A stretch of DNA of 64,000 nt from Poa pratensis (Eukaryota > Streptophyta > Magnoliopsida > Poales > Poaceae). Position numbers and translations under genes: made by a program. The notes under the pieces were generated by a model that saw only the letters and a program-made list of their open reading frames with translations, did no database searches and was not told the DNA's origin. Below are positions 1-10,008 of this stretch, piece after piece. The stretch spans positions 49,772,592-49,836,591 of the forward strand of contig CAMZMU010000062.1 in assembly GCA_947311845.1 (NCBI GenBank), written 5' to 3'. Within the stretch, counting starts at the first letter, position 1; every line of letters begins with the position of its first letter.

Positions 1-150
1 TATAAGTAGCTGCAATAAAAGACAAAACCTCAAGTTTTATTCAACACAAGCTAAATGATGCATCAGGCATTCGGGCAGGGAAAACTGAAGCCAAACGTGT
101 CATCTATCAAACAGTTGCATCTTTACAGTAGCGTTCTCTCAATCTTCACC
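1..150 (-). pseudogene. Diverged copy of the RH57 3' end (last codons and 3' UTR)
   Basis: Bases about 9-150 align with about 11218-11360, the 3' UTR and last codons of the RH57 gene in this window. Shared blocks include CAGGGAAAACTGAAGCC and CCAAACGTGTCATCTAT. On the minus strand both end in an acidic D followed by a stop (TAA in RH57, TGA here). Similarity stops a few codons upstream of the stop, at about 150, so only the tail is present. This is either a truncated duplicate or the end of a paralogue rearranged upstream. The window edge cuts it. Confidence 0.6.
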
Positions 151-1789
151 AGTTAACCGCGCTTTTGGTGGCTAGTATCTATTTTTCCGTCTTGGGAGAC
201 TAGATCGGCCAAGGTCTAGTCTGGCAAAACCAGTCGATGGGCCATGTTGTGCATGTCGTTCGCTAACCGTTGGGCCGACAACAGCATCATAAAGTAGGTA
301 ATTCCACAACGAATATTAAGGTCACAACACTACCCCTACACGACAATCTTATTGCAGTTTTCTGGAGGCTCTTGACACTTCATCACCACTTCACAGCAAG
401 AATGGTTAAAGATGATCGCTATGTACTCTGTTTTACAACGCACAAGGCACCGTAGAAGACTCACAGCACATATATTGTGCCACATTTTAATCATAGGCTA
501 ATTGTAACCACATTGGAATTCATAATTGGGGCCTCAAACTTACATTGCACAAACACAATAATGTACGAAGAGATGATACTACTAAACAAAGAACAGAGCA
601 AAAACAATGTCCTTGCACGTTGCACAACGTATAGTAGGATTACCCCCTTCCACTAATATTGTGACACATTTTCATCATTGTCCATGGAAAAACTAAGTGA
701 AATTATGCCTCATAATAACAAGCACACATAATGCAAGGAAATTTCAGGGTACTAAGAGCCATGCACAAGAAATGTGCTCGTACAATGCACATGGTACAAT
801 GAAATCACTCCTTAGCCTTATATTATGCCATATTTTAATCATCGGCTTAGTGCAAACAAACTAAAAAAATCATGCAAACCACACAAACACTCAAAATATG
901 ACCCCTTAGTATCAATAGATGACCTCTTAGTATCAGGTATCATGCACAAATAATTCCATGTGGCACAACAGTACTAAAGGGCGTCTTTAGAATTAATTGT
1001 GACGACACCCACCTCGACCTTGACCACATATGGAAAAATGCATAAAAGTGCAATAAAAGCCTCATAAAACATTGCCTACTAGTCATGTATAGTAGAGGTC
1101 ACTATGAAGATATTCTTTAGGTTATGTACCCATTATATTGAAATAAATATGCATAATCTGTAGTTAATGCAATTTTAAAGAATACTTCAAGAAGATTTTT
1201 ATATAAATACAGTTCAGATGTAACATGAAACAATTTTACTTGGGTATATATATATATTGCAACTATAAAAATAATGTTGTAACTAACATTTAACATTATT
1301 GCTATATGGTTAACTATGCCAAAATTATAATATAAACATATACTCGTCAATGTTCTAAAATAAAAGAGTACAAAAGTTCAATACAAATTGCACACCCATG
1401 CTGGAGAAAATGTGACATGCTGTCCCAAAATCAACGGGCGGAAGTATGTGCAATAATTCAGATATTGTGCCGATGTTTATGTTTTTGAAACTGAAAAAAT
1501 GTCCACGGATGTTCAGATTTTCTACCATGAAACGATGAAACAAATCAAGCGAAGAATCATGTTCGAGGTTTATGGTTCAGCCTTACTAGCAAATTACAGA
1601 ACGGCATCGGCATAGCATCATTCCCCAGGCCTAGGCCTAGAAGGCACAAAGTGAGACGATGCTTATGCGCCTGCTGGGTACCGTCGTCCTCCTCGTGGTA
1701 GCCACTATCTGCAGCCGCGCGAAGCATAGTCCTCCTCCTCATCCTCGTATGGAACTTTTGAAAATGCAAAATATGTGCATGCATATAGT
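151..1789. other. Intergenic, AT-rich, no gene seen
   Basis: Only short reading frames without recognisable domains occur here. The stretch is AT-rich with A/T runs and phrases such as CATAATAATG-like blocks typical of decayed repeats. A short palindrome, CCAGGCCTAGGCCTAG, lies near 1626. No terminal repeats or coding homology could be supported. Confidence 0.5.
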
Positions 1790-2165
1790 CATTTTATGTG
1801 ACATGGTTTTCTGGAAAAAATATCCAACCTGGGATATGAAACCTTTGGATACAAAAATGTTTACAAAAAATGGCTATCTTGTACGAACATCCATGGGTGC
1901 AACCAAAATGACCAAGGTCATAACCATATACATGGCATACTTTGTTGTAATTCCTCCATATATATTCGCACACATGTGCATATTGTCATTGCAAACAAAA
2001 GTCCTAGCCTAATTTTCCAGCTTTGTTGTCTAAAAAATGATTTACTAGAGTGACAAAAATGGCTTTCTTTTTAAAAAAAACTACCAGAAATTTGGGAAAA
2101 ATACGCCACTTCAATTTGCGCACAAAGTAGACTTCTTGGGATGGCTAAGTACCACATTTGAAGAT
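1790..2165 (+). repeat. Left copy of a ~375 bp direct repeat flanking the CACTA element
   Basis: This stretch resembles 7935-8305 in the same orientation. Shared blocks include ATGTGACATGGTT, AAAAATGGCTATC, ACATACTTTGTTGTAA (with changes) and CTAATTTTCCA followed by CTTTG. The two copies are clearly diverged, with substitutions and small indels. Reading frames are not conserved between them, so this looks like a non-coding repeat family. Confidence 0.65.
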
Positions 2166-2904
2166 TTTCCTGAGTTTTCGTCCGATTTCCAAAATTCGCT
2201 CAAATTTGAACTACATGTGCGTGATAAATTGCTCGTAAGTTTTTTTGAAAATCATTCTAACATATCCAATAATGATTACATGCAGTATGCACAAAAGAAG
2301 TTTAAATATTCGAGTTCTGCCTATCACTAGTACAGAAACGTGCATTAGAGCCGGCCCCAGAGAGTCATCTTAGCCGGTTAAATTGTCCGTCTCCGCGCGG
2401 GGTCTCTAATGTACGCTCCATTAGAGCCGGTCACCTGTGACCGGCTGTAATGAGCTCGTCCCTGAGACGGCCAGGAGAATCAGCCGTCTCCAATATAGAG
2501 ACAGCCAACAGAAACACCCGTCGGTGATCGTGACTAATCAGCGACGTGTATAATGGCTGGCCGACGCATGGTACCCGTGGGGTCCGACTTAGCCATCCGG
2601 ACATAATAAACGTTGCCTCCGGGTATAATATACGTTGCCTCCGGGTATAGTATACGTTGCCTCCAGGTATAATTCCGGGGGGGTCCAACTTTGTGAAGCA
2701 AAACAGAATAATTAACAGATCGTCACAAACAGGGAATCATCTCCCTGTTCCATTCACAGAAGCAATTAACATGTAACATGTCTCCAACCGCAATTTGGCA
2801 GAAATCACATATAACTAAGACATGTCAACAGCTAGCATAAGCACAAGTAGCCCTAATCAGATAAGTGTTTACCATACCCCCAACCTAAACAAGCTCTATA
2901 TGAG

Positions 2905-3829
2905 CTAGAACTCAATCAGGACCTGCAAGTTATTCATCTTTCTTAGAATGATCAAAACAGGTCGATCAGCCACAAAATTCTTGCCTTCAATGAAGTTCTT
3001 CCACCCCAGCTTGTCGAAGTCAAAGCGTCCGTCGGTTCTCTTGTTGTACATGATGACGATGATGATGCCGGCTGCTCCAAGTCGTAGTCCAGCCAGGCCC
3101 TGAGCCGGTATGCCAGCCTCTTCTGCTATCACCTTAGGTAGTTTCTGTGCATGGAAGATAACCTAACTATATATGTCATTTTTCCGATAAATTACAGAGG
3201 CATGAAAGAGGCGGTCTTGTGGGTACATACCATCTCATGCCTGTTCAAGTTTGTGCTTGTCAAGCGAGTCACAAATAGAACTCCAACATAGGCTCCTACT
3301 GGTAGAAGCTTAACGAGGCGGTTCTTCTCATGGTTGTTGAGACAAACTCTTTGGGCTACTATGATTCTGTCATCATCGTCAATGTGATCTTCAGAACTGT
3401 CAGAATCGATATCAATCTCATCAGTTTCATCTTTGTTGTTGCCTCTTTCTCCAATGGCAACAGATATCATGGGACGTGGTGTCATGGTAAACACTAGCAT
3501 ATCTCCCGCGCCAAGATTGTTCTTGGTTATGAACTGTTGCCATTGTTTGCCGTGCAAGTAGGTCTTGCTACGTCCTCTGTTTACATGAATGTTGTATGTG
3601 CTCCCAAGGGTACGAAACAACACAGTCTGATCTCGCACTAAATCGTTGAACGCTCGGTGAGCTGTACATGGTACATACTGTTCAACAAAAACAGAAAGAG
3701 ACACATAAATTGTGTCATATTAAATCCACAAAACACAAATCATATGTATATTTGGAAGCCTTGTTTTCTTACCACACACTTGCGTTCACAATACTTTTCT
3801 AGCCGAACACTGAATGAGCATGCCTTTAT
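2905..3829 (-). CDS. B3-domain protein carried by the CACTA element (5' end unresolved)
   Basis: Three minus-strand exons fit GT-AG rules with the reading phase kept: 3773-3829, 3231-3677 and 2905-3144 (stop at 2905-2907). The middle exon has a B3-like DNA-binding fold of the REM type, with the typical tail WQQFITKNNLGAGDMLVF. An acidic linker (DEIDIDSDSSEDHIDDDD) follows. The last exon looks like the end of a second B3-like domain (WKNFIEGKNFVADRPVLIIL). B3 domains bind DNA in plant transcription factors; REM-type targets are mostly unknown. A clear start codon and first exon were not found, so about 248 residues are a minimum. It lies wholly inside the CACTA element, divergent from the exonuclease-like gene. 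A binding role on the transposon itself is only conjecture. The gene could equally be a captured, non-functional host copy. Confidence 0.65.
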
Positions 3830-4264
3830 CTGCCATTTGTGAGAGAATGAGTAAAAAATTCTTAACTAAGTATAGTTTGCACCAATCATTCTAACCAGAA
3901 GACAGTAAGTATGAGACATGAATCATTTCATGAAGATCCAAAACAATTCATTCACTTTGCAGCAATAAGTAAATTCTATACTATCAAAAAGAATATTATG
4001 CATCTATTAATATGAAAATTAGTGTACTTAATTAAAGGCATCTACTAATATTAGACATGAATCATTTTGTGAAGTTTTTTTAGATTCAAAGGGTGGCCGC
4101 AGCCTCCCCGGTTCCATTGCTTGAACGAAACCAGATGTCACAGTACAGATCAAAGAAACCGAAAGTAAACTACATGATAAACAAAAGACTAGAGATCATG
4201 TTTACAAACTAGGATGGATCTCTGCAAACCAGAGACACAAGCAATACTCATCTAAAACGGGAGA

Positions 4265-4459
4265 CTAAATGGCAGCAGCAGTCACTGGAGTTGAGAGCTT
4301 GGACTTCTTTAAGAGGATAGCCCCGACAAGGAAGACCACAATCCCCAGGTGAGAGGTGAGGCAGGGCTCAGAGCAGTTGCCATCTCTACCAGTTGGCTGC
4401 ATCTGATGTTCAGGAGATGTAGGCATCGAGGAAAGCCCCAAAGAGCTTGCAGCTTCCAT
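4265..4459 (-). CDS. Small hypothetical frame with a membrane-like C-terminus
   Basis: A 64-residue minus-strand frame starts with ATG and ends in a hydrophobic stretch (LGIVVFLVGAILL) followed by basic residues, like a tail anchor. No family is recognised. It lies between the B3 gene and the minisatellite inside the CACTA element and may be the last exon of a captured gene or a chance frame. There is no supporting splice evidence. Confidence 0.2.
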   Translation of the reverse strand: MEAASSLGLSSMPTSPEHQMQPTGRDGNCSEPCLTSHLGIVVFLVGAILLKKSKLSTPVTAAAI

Positions 4460-4669
4460 GTGGAGGAGATTGGCAGCGCTTTGTGAAGTTGCCCCTACTC
4501 AGGCCAATCTTCCAGGGAACTACTAAATCTATTTTCTTGATTGATACATGGGAATTGAACCAGAACTTGTCCGCGCATAGCTAATCGCCGGACAATGGTG
4601 GAGGACCATCTCTTACCTGACGGGCCTGCTGGCGAGTGCAACGGGAAGGGGCGGCCATACGGTTTCGCA

Positions 4670-4905
4670 ACGGCGGCGAATCTAGGTATTTGCAGTGCCG
4701 GCGAGGGGTGGAGGAGGGTGCCGAGGCTAGGGATTTGCAGCGGCGGCGAATCTAGGTATTTGCAGGGCCGGCGAGGGGGTGGAGGAGGGCCGCGAATCTA
4801 CGTATTTTGCGGCACAGGCGGCGAATCTGGGGATTTGCAGCGGCGGGGGGGGGGGGGGGGGGGGGGGAAGTGGAGGAGGGCCGCGAGGCTACAGATTTGC
4901 ACGGG
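4670..4905. repeat. GC-rich minisatellite with a 23-base G run
   Basis: Imperfect units built on GCGAATCTAGGTATTTGCAG followed by GGCCGGCGAGGGGTGGAGGA recur four to five times. A run of 23 G lies at 4845-4867. Both strands read as low-complexity proteins (Gly- or Pro-rich), which are not believed. The G run is a likely G-quadruplex and a place where sequencing length errors are common. Confidence 0.75.
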
Positions 4906-5790
4906 CGGAGAGCGAAAGGAAGATGGAAAAATCCCCATCCCCAATTTTGACCCAAAATTTCGATTCCCACCAAACACAGAGTAGCGGAGTATCCGAATAT
5001 GTTCGTGCATTCCGGAATAAGATTTGTACTTATAAAATTCAAAATATTCAAAATTATTGAAGGAAAAAAACAAATGCAAGTGTATGTATGCCTGTTTGGG
5101 GTTAATGAAGCTCCATGCCAAGTAATAAGGTCATATATCAAACATATTATATCATCTCCACACTTTGGTGATACTTGTCGGCCATTTCTTCTGAGAGGTT
5201 GAACTTGTCACCATACAGTTTCAGTGCACTTGTATATGAATTTCGTAATTTACCGAACATACCAATTTGGTACTATATATAACGCAAATCTAGGAAGTTT
5301 CGTATGGTTTTCCAAATTGTTTACATATTAAATCCGATAAATTGCTAAAAATATCGTGTTACTAAAAACTTGGAACGTTCCCAGAGGCTCCGGAAAATGA
5401 TTGCCTTGATTTTTTTTAGCATGATTGCCTTGTCCAGAGGAGATGCTGCGTTGGTGCGACGCGGCAGCAGTTGCTTTACTGCGACGCTGTAGCAGCTGCG
5501 TTACTGGGACGCGGTAGCAATCGGTAACCGCAGGGGCGGTAGCCGGAGCCTCCGGATCACTAACTTTTGCTCCCACATACGTGCTTCCATAGCGGTTGAT
5601 GCCAGTGCGACGCGGCCGGCGCGGTACATTATGGCTCCCAAGTCCCAACCGTCTCTTGATCATCAATGCAGCCGTCAAATCAGCACGGGCCCACCTGTCA
5701 GCAACACGGGAGTAACCGCGTGTTGTTCCATTTTTTCCACTTTCTACTCGTCTTCCACGCCCGTGCGGTCAGTCTTCTATGCCACAGTCG

Positions 5791-5815
5791 CTCTCTCTCT
5801 CTCTCTCTCTCTCTC
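5791..5815 (+). repeat. (CT)n microsatellite in the leader of the exonuclease-like gene
   Basis: About 12 CT units lie 75 bases upstream of the ATG at 5890. CT-rich leaders are common in plant 5' UTRs, so this supports the proposed start and transcription direction. Confidence 0.7.
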
Positions 5816-5889
5816 TTCTGCCTCCTCTGTTTTCCCCTTTCGGCAACTGTTCATCGGCTTCTCCTCTGCTTTGCACCCTCCAAATCGTC

Positions 5890-7224
5890 ATGGCTTTCGC
5901 CGCCGGAGAATGCTTGACGCTCGAGCGCTCCGTTGATATCCATGGTGGGAAGAAGATCCACGTTGTCTACACCACCGACAGTGAGCAGGTGAAGAAAACC
6001 CTGTTGGAGTACGAGGATTTGCTTCGACAAAAGCTGGGCCGCGATAGATTCGTGGGGCTCGATTTCAAATACACCAAGGGCGATGAAAGAAGCAAACAAG
6101 TCGCCATCATCCAACTCGGCTTGAACAGGGTCGTCCTCGTATTCCAGTGGTACGTACAAAGTACAAACAGATATAGTATAAATCTGTGTCTCTATGTTTA
6201 TTTGGTTTATTGCAGATTAGTATATATCTCTCTAGTTTTTTCTGATCTTCTCCAGTAAATAATAATCTGTAGTAGAAATTAGTATGCACATATCTCTCTC
6301 TATGGCATTTTGTTAATTGTGTTTCTATTGATCGATGGATTTCTCATACTCTGCAGTACTAAGTACAAGGACTGTCCGCCGGATCTATCCAATTTCCTTC
6401 AGAAGAAGAAAATTTATTTTAGTAGCGTCGACATAACAAATGACCGGACGGTCATGCAGAGAACCTGGGGTTTCAAAATCCCAGAAGATTATCACATCGA
6501 TCTTCAGCGCCGCTACCGGAAGAAGGGAGAATTGAAGACCGGCATGGCCACCATGGCAGACGATCTCATCGATGAGCATTACAAGAATATGAAGTCCAAG
6601 TTCCATTATTCGAAGCACGATTTGTGGGAGGATATCCCACTAAATGATGGGAACCTTGAGTACGCGGCTGTCGATGGGTTTGTCTCGTACGAGCTCAACC
6701 GACTGCTCGACTTGTACGAAGAGGGGACGGCTCACCTCCGCGGGGAAGAGAAGAAGAAGCGGATGCCGAGTCGCAACAAGCCGTGGTGGTGCGACGACAG
6801 CAGCGACGATAGCGATGTCGACGATCAGGACGACAGCGACAACGACGATCATCAGGCCGGCTGGAAGGACGACGACGATGGCGGATTCATGATCGAGGAC
6901 GGCCCTGGCAGCTGGGGTTGCTCATCGACGACGAACGTCGATGGTGGCTGCTGGAGCGGAAGCGGCGCCACCGGCTCGTCGAACGCCTACGCCGGTACTG
7001 GCTGGGGTACAACTGGCTGGGGTAATGGCTGGGGTACTGGCGAGTCGTCGAAGATCGCCGACGGTGGTGGCAGCAGCTGGGGTGGCGAGACCTCGATCAA
7101 GAACAACCAGGATGATCAGGACAACAGTGGTGGCAGCAGCTGGGGTGGCTGGGGTACCGGTGGCGGCTCGAAGATCGCCGACGACGAAGGTTTCCGGGGT
7201 ACCGGCTGGGACTGTAAGTACTAG
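5890..7224 (+). CDS. DEDD-type 3'-5' exonuclease-like protein with WG/GW-rich tail (putative Argonaute hook)
   Basis: Two exons (5890-6149 and 6357-7224, GT-AG, phase kept) give 375 residues. Residues about 35-215 match the WRN-like DEDD exonuclease fold. Motif I reads FVGLDFKYT, motif II lies around DITNDRTVMQRTWGF, and motif III reads YAAVDGFVSYEL. The second acid of motif I (normally D-x-E) is K, so catalysis is doubtful. After an acidic linker (about 232-250) the last 125 residues are rich in G, S, D and W, with nine tryptophans next to glycine, for example TGWGTTGWGNGWGTG and SSWGGWGTG. Such WG/GW tails bind Argonaute in several plant proteins (NRPE1, SPT5L). RICE1/2 of Arabidopsis are DEDD exonucleases that work with AGO1. 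The link here is inference. The whole gene lies inside the CACTA element. The ATG is chosen because it opens the domain frame behind a CT-rich leader. Confidence 0.75.
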
Positions 7225-7934
7225 TTAGAAAGCGCGAGCTCTCTTGCGCGCGTCGACGTCGTCTGGCAAGATCTGCGGCGCCATATATATGCGCACTAAC
7301 ATGCGCGCAGCGCGCGCTTTGTTTATATAGTAGATCGAGTACGCGTACTTTTGCTGGTCGTCTTTCTGTAAATATAAGTACCTAGCTCTACTTAATTACT
7401 ATGTTAAGCAGCGCAGATACGGAACTATGATCTGAATGCATATATATATTTCTTTTGCATCGAACTTCCTCACCTGATTTAGGCGCCTGATTTGTAGTTT
7501 CTTGGCCTCGGAGTGTGGCTCTTGTTATATATGTTCTGTATCTGGGAAACGATCGAGTAGTAGTCTAGCTTCTGTTGTTTGAAATATAGGTTAGTGCCAG
7601 TTCCTTTTACTGGCCGTCTCAGATGTCATATAATTAGCGACACGCGGAAGTATTGGCCGTCTGCAATATGTCTGCGACGGGTAATTTCGTTGGCCGTCTA
7701 GGATGGGTATCATATGCGAGACGAGCGCTAATATAAACCGTCAGAGATAATATTTGCGACGGACGCAAAATTACGGCCGTTTGAGGCAGCTCTTCCCAAA
7801 CGGCCAATAATATTTTCATTTCAACCGGCTCTAGGTCCCGTTTTTAAAGTCAGGTTTGTACTAGTGTATGGATGGTCAAGTGTGCAATTTTGACCATATT
7901 TTCAAAAACATCAGAGAAAATAAAAAATTAAGAA

Positions 7935-8305
7935 CTTGCGCAATGTGACATGGTTACAGGAAAAATACCAAACCTAAAATCTGGAACTTTTGAAAAAAAA
8001 AAGTGTTCACAAAAATGGCTATCATGGACGAACATTCAGGTTTCAGCTCAAAAGACCATGGGGTGATGATCATACACATGACATACTTTGTTATAACTCT
8101 CCCATATTCGGCACACAAGTGCATATTGTCAGTGGAAACAAAAATCTTAGTCTAATTTTCCAACTTTGCTGTGTAAAAAATGATTTTCCATTTTCTGAGT
8201 GCAAAAAAAGATTTTTTTAAGCAACTAACAGAATATGGGCCAAAAATGTGCCACTGCAATTTCCAAAGCTGGCCTCGTGGGATGACCAACTACGAGATGT
8301 GAAAC
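7935..8305 (+). repeat. Right copy of the ~375 bp direct repeat flanking the CACTA element
   Basis: Same orientation and block order as 1790-2165, starting about 65 bases beyond the CACTA right end. The CACTA element thus sits between two copies of an older direct repeat. Without the insertion the two copies would be about 230 bases apart. Confidence 0.65.
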
Positions 8306-8479
8306 TTGTTCTCGCTTTCCAAAGCTGCACCGGTTCCTGCCGGGTCGTCCTCTTGCTGTCATGCTCCGTGCGTCGGGAAAGCTCCCGCTGCCTCGCGCGT
8401 GTTATGGCAGCGCCGAGCATGCCATTCCCCTCGACAAGGAGCTAGCTCGCGCCATCAGCTCCAATCCGCCATCGGAGAA

Positions 8480-8860
8480 GCTCGGCTCTTCCCGGCCCGG
8501 CTGATGGCGCGCACATGGCTAGGCCGACCTGCGGTTCTCCACGCCTACGGCCGCGGGGCCAGGGTCCGCATCTTCGCGTGCACGCGCTCAAGGCCGGGCT
8601 CGTCGACACGCACCCTCTCTTGCCCGGGTTCCTCGATTGCGTCGCTGCGGCTGTGCGAGAACGCCAGCGGCGTGGACGCGGGCACGGGTGCGTCGAAGTG
8701 GGCGTCGGCGCCGCTCACGCACACGGTGGCCATGGCGCGGCTCGCGGCGCACCGCCTCTTCCTGGCGCGTCCCTGCTCCTACACGTTCGTGGAAGCAGCG
8801 GCGTCACCGCCGACAGCGTGTCGGCCCCACACGTAACATGCTGCTGTCTCTCTGCTGCCG
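8480..8860 (+). pseudogene. GC-rich coding remnant, possibly PPR-like
   Basis: The stretch is strongly GC-rich, like grass first exons, but no frame stays open through a whole domain. One frame reads RVHALKAGLVDTHPLLPGFL, which resembles the H-A-HALKAGL phrase common in plant pentatricopeptide repeat proteins. The match is short and other frames change sense nearby, so this is at best a frameshifted gene fragment. Confidence 0.2.
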
Positions 8861-9453
8861 ATGATGGTGGATGAATCTCTCCATAGATCTCACCAATCGT
8901 TCATCTATCGCCATGCAAATGCTCCAGGAAAACCTGTCCGTGGTCAGTGATCTGATGATGATCTTCGTGTAAACAGAGAAATTTTGTGAAAGCTTTCGCG
9001 TGATTAGTTATCAAGGATTTTACACGAAGAAGATGACAGAGCTGAGCTGCATGTGCGATCATGAGCTCGACGGCGCAGGAGGCCTTCCTGGAGCACGCTC
9101 GCCTGCTACCTGGAGCGCGATCGCGACGACCTTGGTGACGGCGGGTGGATCTCGACGGCGTGGCGCGTCGCCTGGTGAGAAGTTTTCTGCGGAGGCGACG
9201 AAGCGGAGCTCCTTTCGACGGCGACGCCGGCGGTGAAAGGGAGCTCCGTAGCTGTGCCTGTGCGTACATGGGGATTCGGGGGTCCTTTTTGTGCACAGCT
9301 GGCTAATCATGGAATGACAGATGGGGTCCGTGCAGCGCCACATTGGCAAATACAATGCTCTACAGCAAGCGGTGACCGTCGTTGCAACACTGGGACGTAT
9401 TCGGTGACCGTATTGAGCATACGGTACGGTGACCACGGCGGCCGTCATGCAAA
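8861..9453. other. No supported gene
   Basis: Mixed GC content, with several short overlapping frames on both strands and no recognisable domain. It may be part of the body of the 5'-truncated LINE that ends at 10008, but no reverse transcriptase motif could be read. Confidence 0.4.
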
Positions 9454-10008
9454 AATCCTGCCGGGTACGGCTGGAAACCACCTGAAGACGGATGGGTGAC
9501 GATCAATACTGATGCAGGCATAGCTATTGATGCGCTGCGGGGGGGAGCAGGAGGGGTCGCAAGATCTTCTACTGGCTTCATCGGAGCCTGGAGCAAGCCA
9601 TACCCTGGAGTCACGGATGCTTTGATTGCGGAAGCTCTATCGGTGAGGGATGGTGTGATCTTCGCAAAGCTCCGAGGTTTTACGCGAGTGGTGCTTGAAA
9701 CGGATTGCTTGGAGGTGGTAAACCTCTGGGACTCGCGCGCGGTTTCTCGCTCAGTTGTAGCGTCGATTCTTTCAGAAGTAGAAGGGCTAGCAGTTTTTTT
9801 CGTTTCTTTTGTTGTTAAACATGTCATGGGATCTGCCAATATGCCGGCACACCTTTGTGCGAAGCAAGCTAGCGCACTGGATATAACGAGCTGACGAGCT
9901 GTTGGATGAACCTACCACCGAGTTTTCTCGTTGTCAGTCTTCAAGCTGATGATGGGGAATAGCTGATGAATAAAGCCCTGTAGTTTCAATGCAAAAAAAA
10001 AAAAAAAA
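9454..10008 (+). mobile_element. 3' end of a LINE (RNase H-like domain plus poly-A)
   Basis: From 9454 the frame reads GWKPPEDGWVTINTDAG, the hallmark start of the plant RVT_3/RNase H-like domain found at the end of non-LTR element polyproteins. It continues with ALIAEALSVRDGVIFAK and LETDCLEVVNLW, and stops at 9892-9894. A 3' tail of about 100 bases ends in 16 A (9993-10008) after GATGAATAAAGCC, as expected for a reverse-transcribed LINE insert. The reverse transcriptase part is not present, so the copy is 5'-truncated or decayed. RVT_3 domains also occur alone as host genes, but the poly-A tail favours a LINE. No target duplication was found. Confidence 0.65.

Larger units (their letters stand above)
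2325..7866. mobile_element. CACTA (En/Spm, CMC) transposon of 5.5 kb carrying two genes
   Basis: The left end is CACTAGTACAGAAACG and the reverse complement of the right end is CACTAGTACAAACCTG. Both are flanked by the same 3 bp, TAT (2322-2324 and 7867-7869), the target duplication expected for CACTA elements. Subterminal motifs repeat at both ends: TAGAGCCGG appears just inside each, and GGCCGTCT or its complement occurs several times at 2400-2500 and 7600-7800. No transposase (TNP2-like) frame is visible, so it is non-autonomous. The interior holds a B3-domain gene (minus), a small unknown frame, a G-rich minisatellite and an exonuclease-like gene (plus). CACTA elements carrying host gene pieces are well known in grasses; two apparently spliced, open genes are less usual. 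Confidence 0.85.

Noticed and set aside
4595..5141. Overlapping Gly-rich (plus) and Pro-rich (minus) frames
   Set aside because: They come from the minisatellite and 23-base G run, not from a gene.
8217..8874. Several overlapping frames before the LINE remnant
   Set aside because: Frames conflict and only a short PPR-like phrase stands out, so no gene was drawn beyond a weak remnant.
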